Of a stretch of 64,000 nucleotides of DNA, positions 21,800-32,245 are shown piece by piece; position 1 is the first letter of the stretch; every line of letters starts with the position of its first letter. The DNA comes from Cyclotella cryptica (Eukaryota; Bacillariophyta; Thalassiosirophyceae; Thalassiosirales; Thalassiosiraceae). The notes under the pieces are model-generated. The model was not told the origin of the DNA. It saw only the letters and a program-made list of their open reading frames with translations, and ran no database searches. The position numbers and the translations under genes are program-made. The stretch is from assembly GCA_013187285.1 (NCBI GenBank), contig JABMIG010000017.1, positions 195,848 to 259,847 on the forward strand, read 5' to 3'.

Positions 21800-22714
21800 C
21801 TAAACTCTAGATAAAAATTCTTGAATTCCCCTTCTTGTATCATGATGCTGTAAGTTGTTGACAATTTGTTCCGTCGCAAAACTGTAAGCGTCCTTCAAGT
21901 TGTTGCATTGCAGTTGCTTATAAAACATTTTTTTTCCCAGTCGTACCGCAAAGCTCGATTTACTAGATATGCTCGTTGCTAGCTTTATCGTTTCAGAATG
22001 CAAATCCCTCTGTGGAACAACTTTATTTATCAATCCGTATGATAAAGCTTCATGAGCAGAAATGAGGTCTCCCGTTAATAACATCTGCATTGCTTGCTTC
22101 GGGCCAACGTTTCTTGACAAAGCTACTGCGGGAGTCGAGCAAAACAAGCCCAAGTTGATACCAGACACACCAAACTTTGCTTTCTGATGGTCTCAAGATA
22201 GTGAGTTAACGCTGACCCATATGGAGGTGGATTTCACCTGATTAAAACTAGGTATTATAGAGGTTGACTTACATCTGATGCAACAGCAAGATCACATGAT
22301 GCAACGAGTTGGCAACCAGCTGCTGTTGCTATCCCTTGTACCATTGCTATCACGGGTTGCGGCAAAGTGTTAAGGGACATCATTACTTGGCTGCATTTTT
22401 CGAACAATTCATGAGTGTTTGTTTGCACTTCTACCAAATCGTGACCTGAACTATAAGCCTTGCCCGATGCCCCAATGATGAGAACCCTAACAGACTGTAT
22501 GGAATGAGAAATAATGTTCTGAAGAATGAGTATATTAGATATGCGTAGGAACATTTCAGTGAAATCCCTATCAAAATATTCGAACCTCTTGTTCGGCAAT
22601 GGTGCTAAGTTGATTTTGGAGAGCATCTAACATTTCCCACGTCAGTATATTGTACTTTTCTGGCTTGTTCAGTGTTAATGTGGTGACTCCTGTAGCACTA
22701 TCATCAGTTCGCAT
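21800..22714 (-). CDS. Enoyl-CoA hydratase/isomerase family, ECHDC3-like
   Basis: Proposed CDS is complement(join(21800..22183,22273..22494,22586..22714)), at least 244 aa. Exon 1 gives TLNKPEKYNILTWEMLDALQ. Exon 2 gives RVLIIGASGKAYSSGHDLVEV and VIAMVQGIATAAGCQLVASC, the crotonase oxyanion-hole region. Exon 3 gives INLGLFCSTPAVALSRNVGP and the MLLTGDLISAHEALSYGL block. The GHDL and LFCSTP words match the mitochondrial ECHDC3 group better than the main hydratase. The first internal donor is GTTCGA, weak but the only one that keeps the frame; the second is GTAAGT. The listed start is the first in-frame Met (22714), yet an open frame continues upstream (SNTFTRTAASSSEV), which looks like a mitochondrial leader. 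A first exon near 22882-22911 (MMPLRL) with a donor GTACAC and acceptor GACAG would fit, but this is speculative. Confidence 0.88.
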
Positions 22715-23212
22715 CAAAACAGTGCCATCGTTACCGTGTACTTCAGAACTCGACGCTGCCGTGCGGGTGAATGTATTCGACTGTCTAGAGCTTCCTTTGA
22801 CTGCGAAGCCCTTAACTTATACGTACTATGGCTCGAAATCGTCCGTAGCTATTACACACACAAAAATAAAAATAGAAGGTCTAACTTGTGTGTACTAAAC
22901 GTAGAGGCATCATTTTTTTCACTTAGACATTTTCATCTTTAGGACAAGGTAATGAAAAAAATTAACTACTATAGTAGACAGCTAGTGCTCAAAAATTGCT
23001 AAGTACTGACACATTAATTCTTCAACAAAATAGATGAAGGTCCATTTTTGTATGTTCACTTCAATTATTGTGATGTATAGTATTTGACAAAGAGTGCAAC
23101 AAGCAATTCAACAACCAAGCAGTCAATAGCCAAGGCACATGATATTTAAGTACTCTATGGTATTGTACCTTAAAGTACTCCTTTACCCTTTATGTTTGAG
23201 TAGTTTTGGAGG
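22715..23212. other. Upstream of the ECHDC3-like gene; repeat remnant
   Basis: May hold a short first exon of the ECHDC3-like gene (see there). The stretch about 22860-22990 resembles parts of the long inverted repeat near 2290-2420 and 13300-13420 (ATAAAAATAGAAGGTCTAA, CTTAGACATTTTCATCTTTA), so it may be a small third fragment of that repeat. Confidence 0.4.
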
Positions 23213-23910
23213 CATGTGTTAGGCCAAGTGCTTGGTAATTTGCAATTGCTAAGCAATTGCAAAACGGGTGAAAAAACTCATTGCAATTCCTCGTCGATTT
23301 TTGCACTACCAAGGAATTGCAATTTTTGTGTTTTCAATTCCTCGACAACAGTGGTTTAGCTCGGGATTTCTGCAACGACTCCTTGTTTGGCATCAATACT
23401 GTAGTGTGACACGTCTGATCGGCATCAGACGAGTGTCTAACATGTCCGTTTGGCATCAATTTTTCTGTTCGACGGTACTCAACAGTAGTCATTTGTAAAA
23501 TAACTTGGAAATAACAATTCCTTAGGAATTGTAATACAGATTTAATGTCCTCGTGATTACAATTCCTTAGGAATTTCAATATCGTCCAGGTTTTTTCGCC
23601 ATTACAATTCCTTGGGAAGAGAACACTGACCCCACATAAGATATTAATTTACGTAGGGATTGGTACAATTAAAAAACCAGTCAGTTGAATGCGTTTTGGC
23701 GCCAAATTTGGCTACATCTGCATCCAAACTGACTGGTTTCACAAAATTCAAACGTAATTCGGCCGTGGACAAGGAATTGTTCTGCGTATTCCCGGCAGTT
23801 TTGCAATTCGTTGGTAGTGCAAACGTCGACGAGGAATTGCAAAGTGCCCTTTCGAACTGAGGGCAATTGCTTAGCAATTGCAAATTACCAAGCATTTGGC
23901 CTAACACATG
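23213..23910. mobile_element. MITE with long inverted ends, about 698 bp
   Basis: The left end reads CATGTGTTAGGCCAAGTGC and continues with TTGGTAATTTGCAATTGC; the right end is its inverted copy (CCAAGCATTTGGCCTAACAC, then ATG). The arms run at least 45 bp with few mismatches, and partial symmetry continues inward through GAGGAATTGCAA/TTGCAATTCCTC blocks. The interior is dense in the words CAATTGC and AATTCCTTAGGAATT. CATG at both ends may be a 4-bp target duplication or simply part of the inverted repeat. The short ORFs inside (23660-23860 and others) are consequences of the repeats. The family is not assigned. Confidence 0.75.
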
Positions 23911-24865
23911 GACAGTCGGACTCGTGTTATTTTGTTAGCATTTTTTTTGTAGAAATTTCCACGTGAGGTCCTATATTTGTAGCAGAAAAACTACGCCCAT
24001 ATCAGCAGAGCGTGCAACAGTGCGTGCAACCGGGTTAAATCCACGTGTGCGAGCTCTCTCTTTTGCGTTACGACAAAATAGAATCAAGTTAAACTCGCGC
24101 GACCTATAAATGTTGAATGCGACCAAATATTGTGAATCATATGGTAATTCAATTCAATATTTATAGGTCCTAACGTTCACAATACAATAAAGATTTTTTA
24201 TTACCCATAAAAAGATCGTTTTGTCATAATATCACATTTAGTTATAAACGACCAGTAGAAGGTCATACTTTATAACTAATGACACTAAAAATCACTAAGA
24301 GTAAAAACTTATTTCACAAAATTTCATTGTAGACAACTTTAGTACATTATTACTTATCACTCTCTCAGAAATATAATGGTAATAATGAATTAATTGAGAG
24401 CCCCCCAGCCATGCTCCTAATTGTCTTACTCATGCCCAGGTTCTAGCAAACTGAACAAGTAAACTGCAATTTATTGACTTTGTCGCACCCTTGATACATC
24501 ATCAGCTGCCATTGTAAACCAATCAGCTCCCCCTGACCATAGAAGGGAAAAATACAGTTCAGTGCAGTATCAGATGAATCATGATTCAGGTCAGCAATAA
24601 TCCAATAATCTTAATGGCCCCTCTCTCATGAAAGGTGAAATACTTGGCTAGTTTTATCGCTTGTCTCACACTGTATACAGCCATTTGGATTCATATACAG
24701 CTTGATAACATGATCAGTCCCACTTGTCAATTAAAGAGATTGAGTGTCCTTGGTCAAGTACCATACAATGTGGGTGCCAATGCATATCCTCAAGCCTCTT
24801 GCATCTGAAAACAGGGTGAAGATCAGCAAGACAGGCAACTTTGCCACGTGGAAGATTTTGGTGAG
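23911..24865. other. Intergenic, AT-rich
   Basis: About 23992-24075 is the dispersed repeat shared with 15838-15925. About 24099-24172 can fold into a hairpin (GACCTATAAATGTTGAAT against ATTCAATATTTATAGGTC). The rest shows nothing recognisable. Confidence 0.45.
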
Positions 24866-25110
24866 CCAAACTGACGACAAGTGACAACTTTGACATTTTT
24901 TACTCATGTGACTACCTTTCACGACCATCTGACGACCCTGATGACTGCGTGTGATGACACTTTGATGACCTGATGACTTTTGGTGAAGACCTTTTGACGA
25001 CGCTGATGACTTGTGGCGATGACCTTTTGACGACTCTTGTTATGGCTCGTGACTATCTAGTGACGACCCCTTATGACAGCACTGACGACCCACTTGACAA
25101 CTTGACAACC
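24866..25110. repeat. Degenerate short tandem repeat of TGATGAC/TGACGAC words
   Basis: Nearly every 9-20 bases one meets TGACGAC, TGATGAC or GTGACGA, often followed by CTTTTGACGAC or ACTTTTGGTG. The spacing drifts, so the array is old. No coding frame runs through it. Confidence 0.7.
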
Positions 25111-26448
25111 TTCCACAAATAACTACTCATCCCGTGGGTGAGAGCAAGTGACAAAAAGTATGGCTCCGTGGCGACCATGATGACGGCTAAAAAATCTTAT
25201 GATGCATCATGTGCTTGTTCAATGATATGCACTTGTCAACTTGAATTATGAAATTAATTATATTATCAGTGCCCTAGTGAAGGGGTTATTCTTTACTTGA
25301 AGAGAATAAATACTAAGCTGCTGTAAAAATAAATGTAAAAAGTTAAATCTAACCGTTGTGTCACCTTTTGCCTCTGGCTATCTATATTGTTGCTGTGTGG
25401 GGAGAATGAAGATGGTATCTCCACAATGGCTCTACATTAAGTCTGTGTGTTGAGATCACAAACATTGACTGTGACAACAGCAAAAGTGCCATGGTGGTTA
25501 TTGATGTACAAGGCAAGTGCATGAACTGGGTGGACTTGTTGGCTCACATATCACACAAGAAAGAAATGTACCTTACAGAAGTAGTAACCATATACAATAA
25601 GAATCCTATTTTTTCTCAGGCTGAAGTAAGTCAAATTTACTGAAATCAGTATCTGATACAACATGCCTAATAGAATCACAAAAGTTTGGTGTGTGCTGTT
25701 AATTGGATGCAGATTCTACTATAGGTATAGGTTGTTAATTGGATGCAGATTCTACTATAGGTAGGTTCAAGCTTGGAAACAACAAAATTATGGTAAGTTA
25801 GTTTCTGCTCAAGTAATACTACAAATAAAAACTTCATTTAAGTAATGAAGAAACCATGTATGAAATGTTGGGGATTTTTTTGAAAGTTATCACACTTAAA
25901 GTAGAATTTTACAGTTGTCAGGTTCAATGAACATAACAAACTCTAAGTAACTTCTTGCAATATCCATGTGTGCATTAGTGTGTGCATGACTAATTACACA
26001 CACTTTGTTAGTCAACAAACAACACGTAAGTACACTCACAACATTGTTAAGTCATTGTTTTTAATCATGATGACACTTACAAAATTAGTTTTTACTACTA
26101 ATGTTAAGGTCTTTGCATTGTAGCTTTGAAATCAGGCCAGATTTTTCTTCATCAAATCCACTCCTCATGCATGGCCCTCCCGTTTCATTGAATTGGATTG
26201 GATGACGATGGGAATTCTGTTCTCTTTGCCAAGCTACATCCCCTCCAAAGTATTGCTCTTGCCAAAATCTGTGGTATCTGCAAAATTGTTCAAAAGAAAC
26301 TTTGATGCACAAGCAGTATATTATGTGCAAAAACAACTGTGTTATTGTACTTATAGGTAGGTAACTATTACATACCTTTACTACAGTACATAACTTGTGA
26401 GCGTGACCATTTTTTTTGTACCTTGATTTTTTGCAACCGCGCTACACG
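25111..26448. other. Intergenic, AT-rich, with one short tandem duplication
   Basis: A 36-bp unit (TGTTAATTGGATGCAGATTC, then TACTATAGGTA) is repeated head to tail at about 25697-25768. A minus-strand frame at 26085-26336 has no recognisable domain and is not called. The right edge is the outer border of the tyrosine-recombinase element. Confidence 0.45.
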
Positions 26449-26604
26449 AACTACTCAACTACTTGCAGCAACCCCGCTGCTGCACCATCGTCGTTGCCGG
26501 CGCCCCGAAGAAAGAATGAGGAGGTGGCGAGAGGCTGCTGATGGCAGCACTCTGCGCCAGCCATTCATTCGTTCTTCGCGTGCTTCGTCTGGCCATCACC
26601 TCAA
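26449..26604 (-). repeat. Terminal direct repeat of the YR element (3' side)
   Basis: 156 bp, starting AACTACTCAACTACTTGCAG on the plus strand and ending CATCACCTCAA. It is nearly identical to 33526-33681. Confidence 0.9.
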
Positions 26605-27027
26605 CCAAGTGTATGCACTGGGCCTGGGTTCTTCACTCCTCAGCCGGTAACTACGATGCTGGATACAAACAAGTGCTACGCTGTGTGTTGCCAAAGCTAC
26701 AACGGGGTTAGACTACTTAGTCGACCCCCTACCCCCCCCACAAAGCCTCTTTTTGGGGCTTTTGTGTCGCCCACCATGACTCACGCGTCGTGAGGAATAA
26801 GCGGAAGAGCCAAAAAGACTGGGGGGGGGTTTCCCCACCCCACAAGGAAGACAGGTGGACGCTGTATCAGGCGGGCACCTGGAGTCCCTTGTGACCTCCA
26901 CCATCTCGTCTTGCAATGTTCTCCCCGTCCACATGTGTGTCCGGCTATAGGTATCAAATGGTCTCCACTTGGTTTCCATTGTCATTCCCCGTCAGCCGGA
27001 CAAGTGCTCCACCACTGCACCCATATA

Positions 27028-28160
27028 TTATTGGAGTGGCGGTAGTGCATCTTCCGGGAGCACATGAAACACCCCACCAGACACATTGACGTACCCTAAA
27101 CATCGTTTCATAGATTTCGACATTCCCAGTGAAAAACTGGCCAGTTCTTCTCTTATGTATTCTTTGAACGTTTCTCCACGCCACCTCCCCAGCTTCTGTA
27201 TCTGAGTATCCGTGTATCCATTCAGAGAGAGTGCGTTCACGCCCCAGCCTCGCAAGGAATGTGTGTCCACTCTGGCCAAAGGGACCCCGCGCGTATGAGG
27301 GTAATCAAGCGCGCTGGCAGCCACTTTAAGTGCCCGGCTCACATCTTTGTCCGTGACATCACGGCGTACTGCATCGTTGTCCCAATACGCCAACAAATAT
27401 GTCTTGTACTCACCGCTGGCACGCTGCCGGATATGACAATAGCGACGCCCGAGCGCCCGTACAGGGCAAAGTACCGGATCGCCATTCGCTTCGTGGTTGT
27501 TGCAAACTCCCTTGTGTCCATTTTTTTGATTGTCTAGCTTTAGAGTAGCTCCATCCGCTGTTGCAATGGTGCTGTCGGGAGCGTTGCGTGCTACCTGCCG
27601 TAAGTGTCCTTGCGCATTCCGCTTGAAGAAAGTAACATCCTCCATCTTAAACTACACGGTCTGTTTAGAGTCGTTCCGACTACCCTTGACGGTGTACTCT
27701 CCCACTCTGAGGAGATAGTAAAACACAATTAGCGTTAGATCCCCCACTGCCGTCGCTAGCGCTGACGCCCCTGTTGTACGGCCTTGTTTGACAAGGTATT
27801 CTGGTATGTCGACCTCGACTGGCAGTTTTTCATTGTTGGTGGATCCGCCTTGGAAAAACCCTCAACCATCTGGGCTAAGCATGGGAGGAACTCCTTCTGT
27901 CCAGCGCCCTTCGTGGGGTCGATCCCGAAGTCCAGGGAAATCGTCTTACCAACGGCCGTGAGCGCCGTAACGACTGTTCCACTTCGGACTTGGCGGCGTC
28001 GGCCGTAGCATCCTGCTCGGACTGCTCCAGCAAATCCCATGAGGACCCGGCACTTTTGTTCGTGTGGGGTACCCTGTAAGAAAGGGTCCACTCCCAGAGG
28101 GAAGCAGTACGCTCTCCAATTTTGCCATGCAGTTTGCCGGCTGGTGGTAGTCGACGCCAC
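27028..28160 (-). CDS. Tyrosine recombinase module of the YR element
   Basis: The 5' part (27756-28160) has a helical core-binding look (RQTAWQNWRAYCFPLGVDPF). The 3' part (27028-27645) holds the catalytic domain: the H-x-x-R pair in DTHSLRGWGVNALS, the later GRWRGETF block, and a candidate active-site Tyr in KEYIREEL. These are the R-H-R-(W/H)-Y features of tyrosine recombinases. The module overlaps the end of the RT/RNase H frame. It would insert the element DNA through a circular intermediate. About one break seems to be present; no more detail is given because this is an element remnant. Confidence 0.8.
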
Positions 28161-30802
28161 TCGTCCAGCAAAAAATCCTCTGTCCGCAATACGGAAAGAA
28201 CTCTCGTAAAAGTTTTGGTGGACACCTGGAAGACTGTCCAGGATTGCTGTGCCGGGAGTGGAAACAAGTCGTTAAACATTGTGAGTAGTTCAGCATCATT
28301 AGCACAATACCACTTGGGCTCGCTACCGAAGGACCTTGAGGGGATATCTGTCATCATGTTTCGCCGTCTAGCAATATGAAGGGGGGTGAGAGGAGACACC
28401 CTGTTCTTTTTCAGGCGCATTGCCAATGCCTGTACGAGGTGCTCAGCCACCCGTGAATGTTTTGATACGAGCCGCCGTACCCAATGTACCGTCGGGGAGT
28501 TATCACTGAACAAGGCTACATGATCTGCCGGTTGGAAAGTGCATACCTCTTCCATTACCAGCCACAGCATTAGCAGTCCAGCCATTTCAAGGTCTGAGTT
28601 CGTCAGCATCCCCTGCGGGTTTTCCAGGGAGACAAGTCTCTGTTGAATGTCCACTGGCCATTGTACTCTGAAGACAGTGGGTGTGCAGGCCTTTCTCTTG
28701 CCCACGATGACTCCGCCCACGCCGTACTTTGACGCGTCTTTAACGCCCACATAGTCTGGCCACTCTGACACCAGCTCCCGGCACGGCGTGGGATCCTCCG
28801 TGGCTTCTCGTAGCAACGTCCTGCAGGCCGTGATGGAACTGAGCAGTTCTCTGTTCCTGGCTAGGGAAACCGCCCGGGGGCGTATAGCCAGGACCCGGTT
28901 GCATGTGGATAAGAGTCCTTTTCCCGCCGGTATAGCAATGAAGGCATGCCTTAGTTTCGAGACAGTTGATTCGAACTCCGGGAACGGAATAGGTGCGCCG
29001 CTTCGTTGTGCTGTGCGGATCCATTTGTGTAAGAGGACCAGGAGGAAGTCCCTTTTTGCCCTATCGAGCTGCATGGTTTTTGTGCCTGGTTTCCCGTCGA
29101 ATTCGAAGCCCAAGAGGTCATGCCGTAGCGCCCACCGTCCATCCCCCTTACATAGTTTTTTGTACGAGATCGAATCTTCCGTCGGGACTTCATGCGCTGG
29201 AAACACATCATGAATCCCTGTTAAGACCGCCGTTGCGACGTGTTCTAATTGTTCCTGCGACGTGGCGATGGCCAATGGAATAAAATCGTCAACATACACG
29301 TCCACGAAGTAGCGGAGCTTGTCGTTGGGCTTTCTCTTCGGCAATTGACCCACTTCCATCCCACTCAGAGCCTCTGAACTAAATTTGTGTGGATGTAGGG
29401 ACCCCAGTGGTCGCTCCACGTATTGGGTGCTCACATCCCTCGCTGTCTCCGACGCCGCACAGAAAAACGGAGGGGACTCCACCCATCCCATTTGTAAAGA
29501 CGTCGGGACGACTAGCTTCACAGCCTTCCCGGGTCCCTGTGGGAGCACATATGAAAAATTCCATTCCTCCCCTTGTTGGCAGTCAAGTCGCCAAAATCCA
29601 TCTTTAATATCATACTTTGCTGAAAAAACCTTGTCGTCCTCCGACGCCTCCGCATACGCATGAATAATGCGGAGCAAGGAATGCCCGAGTTGATCGATGG
29701 CCCCTGCCGGGGCTTGCAACGTAGTAGAATCATTAACGGATGGCACTCGCTCCCCACTTTGTAACTTCACACCAAATGATAGATCCAGTATTGCCCTGAA
29801 TTGCTTAGATTTATGCGGTATCATAGCAAGCGGGGACACCTTTAACTGCGCTGGGACTCCTCGCCTCTTCAACTGTTCCCAGTCTACTACCTTGGCGTGT
29901 CCCCTCCGTACCTTCTCTTTCACCTCCAACCCGTGTTGCGCGAGTGCCTCCGGCACCAATGCAGACACATGGGGCCCCCGACGGATGGCTTCCTCTATCC
30001 ACTCCAACTTCCACGGTTGTCCTGTGTTAACGGGACATCCCTGTGTTGCGTATGACAGTAGTGTCTCCGCTGCTGGATGGTGCAAGGCCAGCCCTCTGGG
30101 GCACATGTCATTGCGCCATGAGTCCGGTGGGGGTAATGCCGGCCCCAACTGCGGAGCGTTGCCTGTATGGACGGACCAATACGATTGCCGTTTCTGTCCT
30201 GCCTCTCGATCACGCCGTCGCCTTTTGTTTTCGATGCGGTGGCGCCCCTTGTTCGTCCCTGTCACCCTGTCTCCTGCGTACAGACGCGGTGGTTGCAATC
30301 CGGGGGCATCCATGACGCCTGGGTCCAGCGGTCTCGTACTCGCCCCCATGAGTTGTCCTGCCGGGGCTCCGTCCCCGCGACCTGTTAGGTATCCGACTCC
30401 TTCTTGCTGCTGAGCCCATGTTGTGGCCGTCGAGGCATATGCGGCGTGTGCTCCCTGACCTGTAACTGCCCTTTGCTGTCCCTTGTCGGCTTTGACTTGT
30501 CCTGCCTCTCCCCGGTCTTTAATCCCCTCACCCCGACACCTTTCTGCTTCCGTACCTGTTGCCGCCTCCTCATGTCCGTCCTGCTTACCTTGACCCCTAT
30601 ATAGCAGCTCTCTCCCACGCGATTCCTTCCACTCTTCCACCGATATCCCGTTCATTGCCAGTTTTCCTTGCTCCGCTCTTACTCCCTCGTCAACCCGTTG
30701 CAGTGTATGTCCTGTCAATATCCGTGCCGCTGTCGTCTCAGTTCGACCTGATATCCCCGTCCGAGTCCCCCTGGGTACCGCCCCGTTGTGATGCTTTCCC
30801 AT
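27875..30802 (-). CDS. Reverse transcriptase-RNase H ORF of the YR element, 975 aa
   Basis: An open frame of 975 residues. The RT core has AILDLSFGVKL, a KYDIKDGFWRLDC block with a catalytic Asp, and the active-site box YVDVYVDDF (about residues 515-525). RNase H follows, with VGVKDASKYGVGGVI, the later FSDNSPTVHWVRR and RNMMTDIPSR, the usual order in DIRS-like elements. The N-terminal 200 residues are low-complexity, rich in Gly, Arg, Glu and Gln. The last part runs over the start of the recombinase in another frame, which is known for this group. Confidence 0.85.
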   Translation of the reverse strand: MGKHHNGAVPRGTRTGISGRTETTAARILTGHTLQRVDEGVRAEQGKLAMNGISVEEWKESRGRELLYRGQGKQDGHEEAATGTEAERCRGEGIKDRGEAGQVKADKGQQRAVTGQGAHAAYASTATTWAQQQEGVGYLTGRGDGAPAGQLMGASTRPLDPGVMDAPGLQPPRLYAGDRVTGTNKGRHRIENKRRRRDREAGQKRQSYWSVHTGNAPQLGPALPPPDSWRNDMCPRGLALHHPAAETLLSYATQGCPVNTGQPWKLEWIEEAIRRGPHVSALVPEALAQHGLEVKEKVRRGHAKVVDWEQLKRRGVPAQLKVSPLAMIPHKSKQFRAILDLSFGVKLQSGERVPSVNDSTTLQAPAGAIDQLGHSLLRIIHAYAEASEDDKVFSAKYDIKDGFWRLDCQQGEEWNFSYVLPQGPGKAVKLVVPTSLQMGWVESPPFFCAASETARDVSTQYVERPLGSLHPHKFSSEALSGMEVGQLPKRKPNDKLRYFVDVYVDDFIPLAIATSQEQLEHVATAVLTGIHDVFPAHEVPTEDSISYKKLCKGDGRWALRHDLLGFEFDGKPGTKTMQLDRAKRDFLLVLLHKWIRTAQRSGAPIPFPEFESTVSKLRHAFIAIPAGKGLLSTCNRVLAIRPRAVSLARNRELLSSITACRTLLREATEDPTPCRELVSEWPDYVGVKDASKYGVGGVIVGKRKACTPTVFRVQWPVDIQQRLVSLENPQGMLTNSDLEMAGLLMLWLVMEEVCTFQPADHVALFSDNSPTVHWVRRLVSKHSRVAEHLVQALAMRLKKNRVSPLTPLHIARRRNMMTDIPSRSFGSEPKWYCANDAELLTMFNDLFPLPAQQSWTVFQVSTKTFTRVLSVLRTEDFLLDEWRRLPPAGKLHGKIGERTASLWEWTLSYRVPHTNKSAGSSWDLLEQSEQDATADAAKSEVEQSLRRSRPLVRRFPWTSGSTPRRALDRRSSSHA

Positions 30803-30838
30803 CCAGTGGCACCCTTTTGCATCACCCGTTACATGCTG

Positions 30839-32227
30839 TCATGCGTCTGACTTTGCTTGCTTTTGAGTGCGTGCTGCCGTCTCAGCCCCTTGCCTCCCAT
30901 GTTTTCCCTGTGTCGGCATCCCACTCCCAATTGAAGATGCTCCTCCACCCATGCGGCCACCCGACCCAACACGGTGGGGCGCAGGGTGTTCGGCCCGCAG
31001 GATATAGTCCATTCCTGGCCGGAGAGTGGTGCACAGTTGGTGTGCGAAGTCATTGGGAATCTCTGCCGCCATTGCATGCTGGAATCGGCAATTGCGGTGC
31101 CCGCAAATCCCTAGTACGTGATTGTAGCACAAATGATTCTTCCTCTCTTGCTGGTTGATGTATTTATCCAACACTGGGAGGCGTTCCCATGGCACATTCC
31201 CAGCGCTCATGATCCTTCCCAACATTACTCGCCCCTGGAATTTTTCATGGAACGGGCGCATGCACTCTCGTATCCACGAGTGCATGTGTCCCAGCCGGGA
31301 GTACCACTCTCGGCCTTGGCTCCCCCCACTTGCCCGGCCCGAGCCGCCTTGGAATGGGTTAGGGACCTTAGGGACTGGCATTGTTAGAAGAGGAGGCACT
31401 GTTGGCTTGGGTACCCATGCCTCTGGGAAAGTGGATCGATGTATTCCATTCTGGAACCGGACGTTGGAAATGATATCGTCCAAGAGTGAAGTGGGAAAAC
31501 TTGGCATGGACGCCCCTTTAAAGTCGTCTGGATGTAGACGCTGGTGAAAGAAGCTGCTTTTGTCATCATGGATTGCCCATGTGATTTGATGACAGAGTAG
31601 CGGGGTGAACTTCCCTTTCATGGCCGATACTGCTGGGTGCGTCATAACCTGATATACATCAAAGACACGCCTAAAAAAGTCACACTTCTCCCCGTATAAA
31701 ACTTCGAGGAGCCCCGCGAACATGCCAATGTTAAGTCGGAGGTCGTGGAAGTTATCCGCTGGGGCACGCATGTCCCCTGCTTCAAGTTGGAGTGCTTCAC
31801 CGAGGGATCGAGTTTTTTTGGTGTCTTTTTCGGCTTGTTCTCTCGTGTGTTCCAGCTCGATTTCAGATGCTGTATTCGGTCTGCACGCAAGGATCGACAG
31901 GGACTTAGCTGCCGACTCGAAGGATGGAATTCCTTCCCCCGGATTGGGCTTCATCTCCACCAGCGCTTTGACTGTTTTTTCCCTAAGGAACACCCCTTCA
32001 TCGAACTCCACATTACGTCGCCGACAAAAAGCCCGTATCCCCTTCATTATGTTGAGGCGGTGGTCCTCTACTTCCTTAGATCCGAGGAGGAGAGGCCATA
32101 TTGGCGGGACCTCGCTCTCTCGGACTATCCCACACCATCCCATCAATGCGGCCAGTTTATACACTGAAAAATGTGCAGCGTCGCCCTTCTGGCCACTCCC
32201 ACTCGCTTGGCCTGTTTCTGCCCCCAC
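30839..32227 (-). CDS. Gag-like ORF of the YR element with CCCH finger, 462 aa
   Basis: Open for 462 residues. The first 300 are mostly helical (SVYKLAALMGWCGIVRESE and later NIGMFAGLLEVLYGEKCDFF). Near residues 370-385 there is a C-x7-C-x4-C-x3-H finger (CYNHVLGICGHRNCRFQH), a nucleic-acid-binding motif in the place where gag proteins carry a zinc knuckle. Its position just before the RT frame supports a nucleocapsid-like role. No match to a named gag family is claimed. Confidence 0.6.
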   Translation of the reverse strand: MGAETGQASGSGQKGDAAHFSVYKLAALMGWCGIVRESEVPPIWPLLLGSKEVEDHRLNIMKGIRAFCRRRNVEFDEGVFLREKTVKALVEMKPNPGEGIPSFESAAKSLSILACRPNTASEIELEHTREQAEKDTKKTRSLGEALQLEAGDMRAPADNFHDLRLNIGMFAGLLEVLYGEKCDFFRRVFDVYQVMTHPAVSAMKGKFTPLLCHQITWAIHDDKSSFFHQRLHPDDFKGASMPSFPTSLLDDIISNVRFQNGIHRSTFPEAWVPKPTVPPLLTMPVPKVPNPFQGGSGRASGGSQGREWYSRLGHMHSWIRECMRPFHEKFQGRVMLGRIMSAGNVPWERLPVLDKYINQQERKNHLCYNHVLGICGHRNCRFQHAMAAEIPNDFAHQLCTTLRPGMDYILRAEHPAPHRVGSGGRMGGGASSIGSGMPTQGKHGRQGAETAARTQKQAKSDA

Positions 32228-32245
32228 CGCATGCTTTTCCGATAA

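Noticed and set aside
29697-30413. 238-aa plus-strand ORF as a gene
   Set aside because: It lies opposite the RT/RNase H ORF of the YR element; its sequence is rich in Ser, Cys and Pro as expected of a shadow frame.
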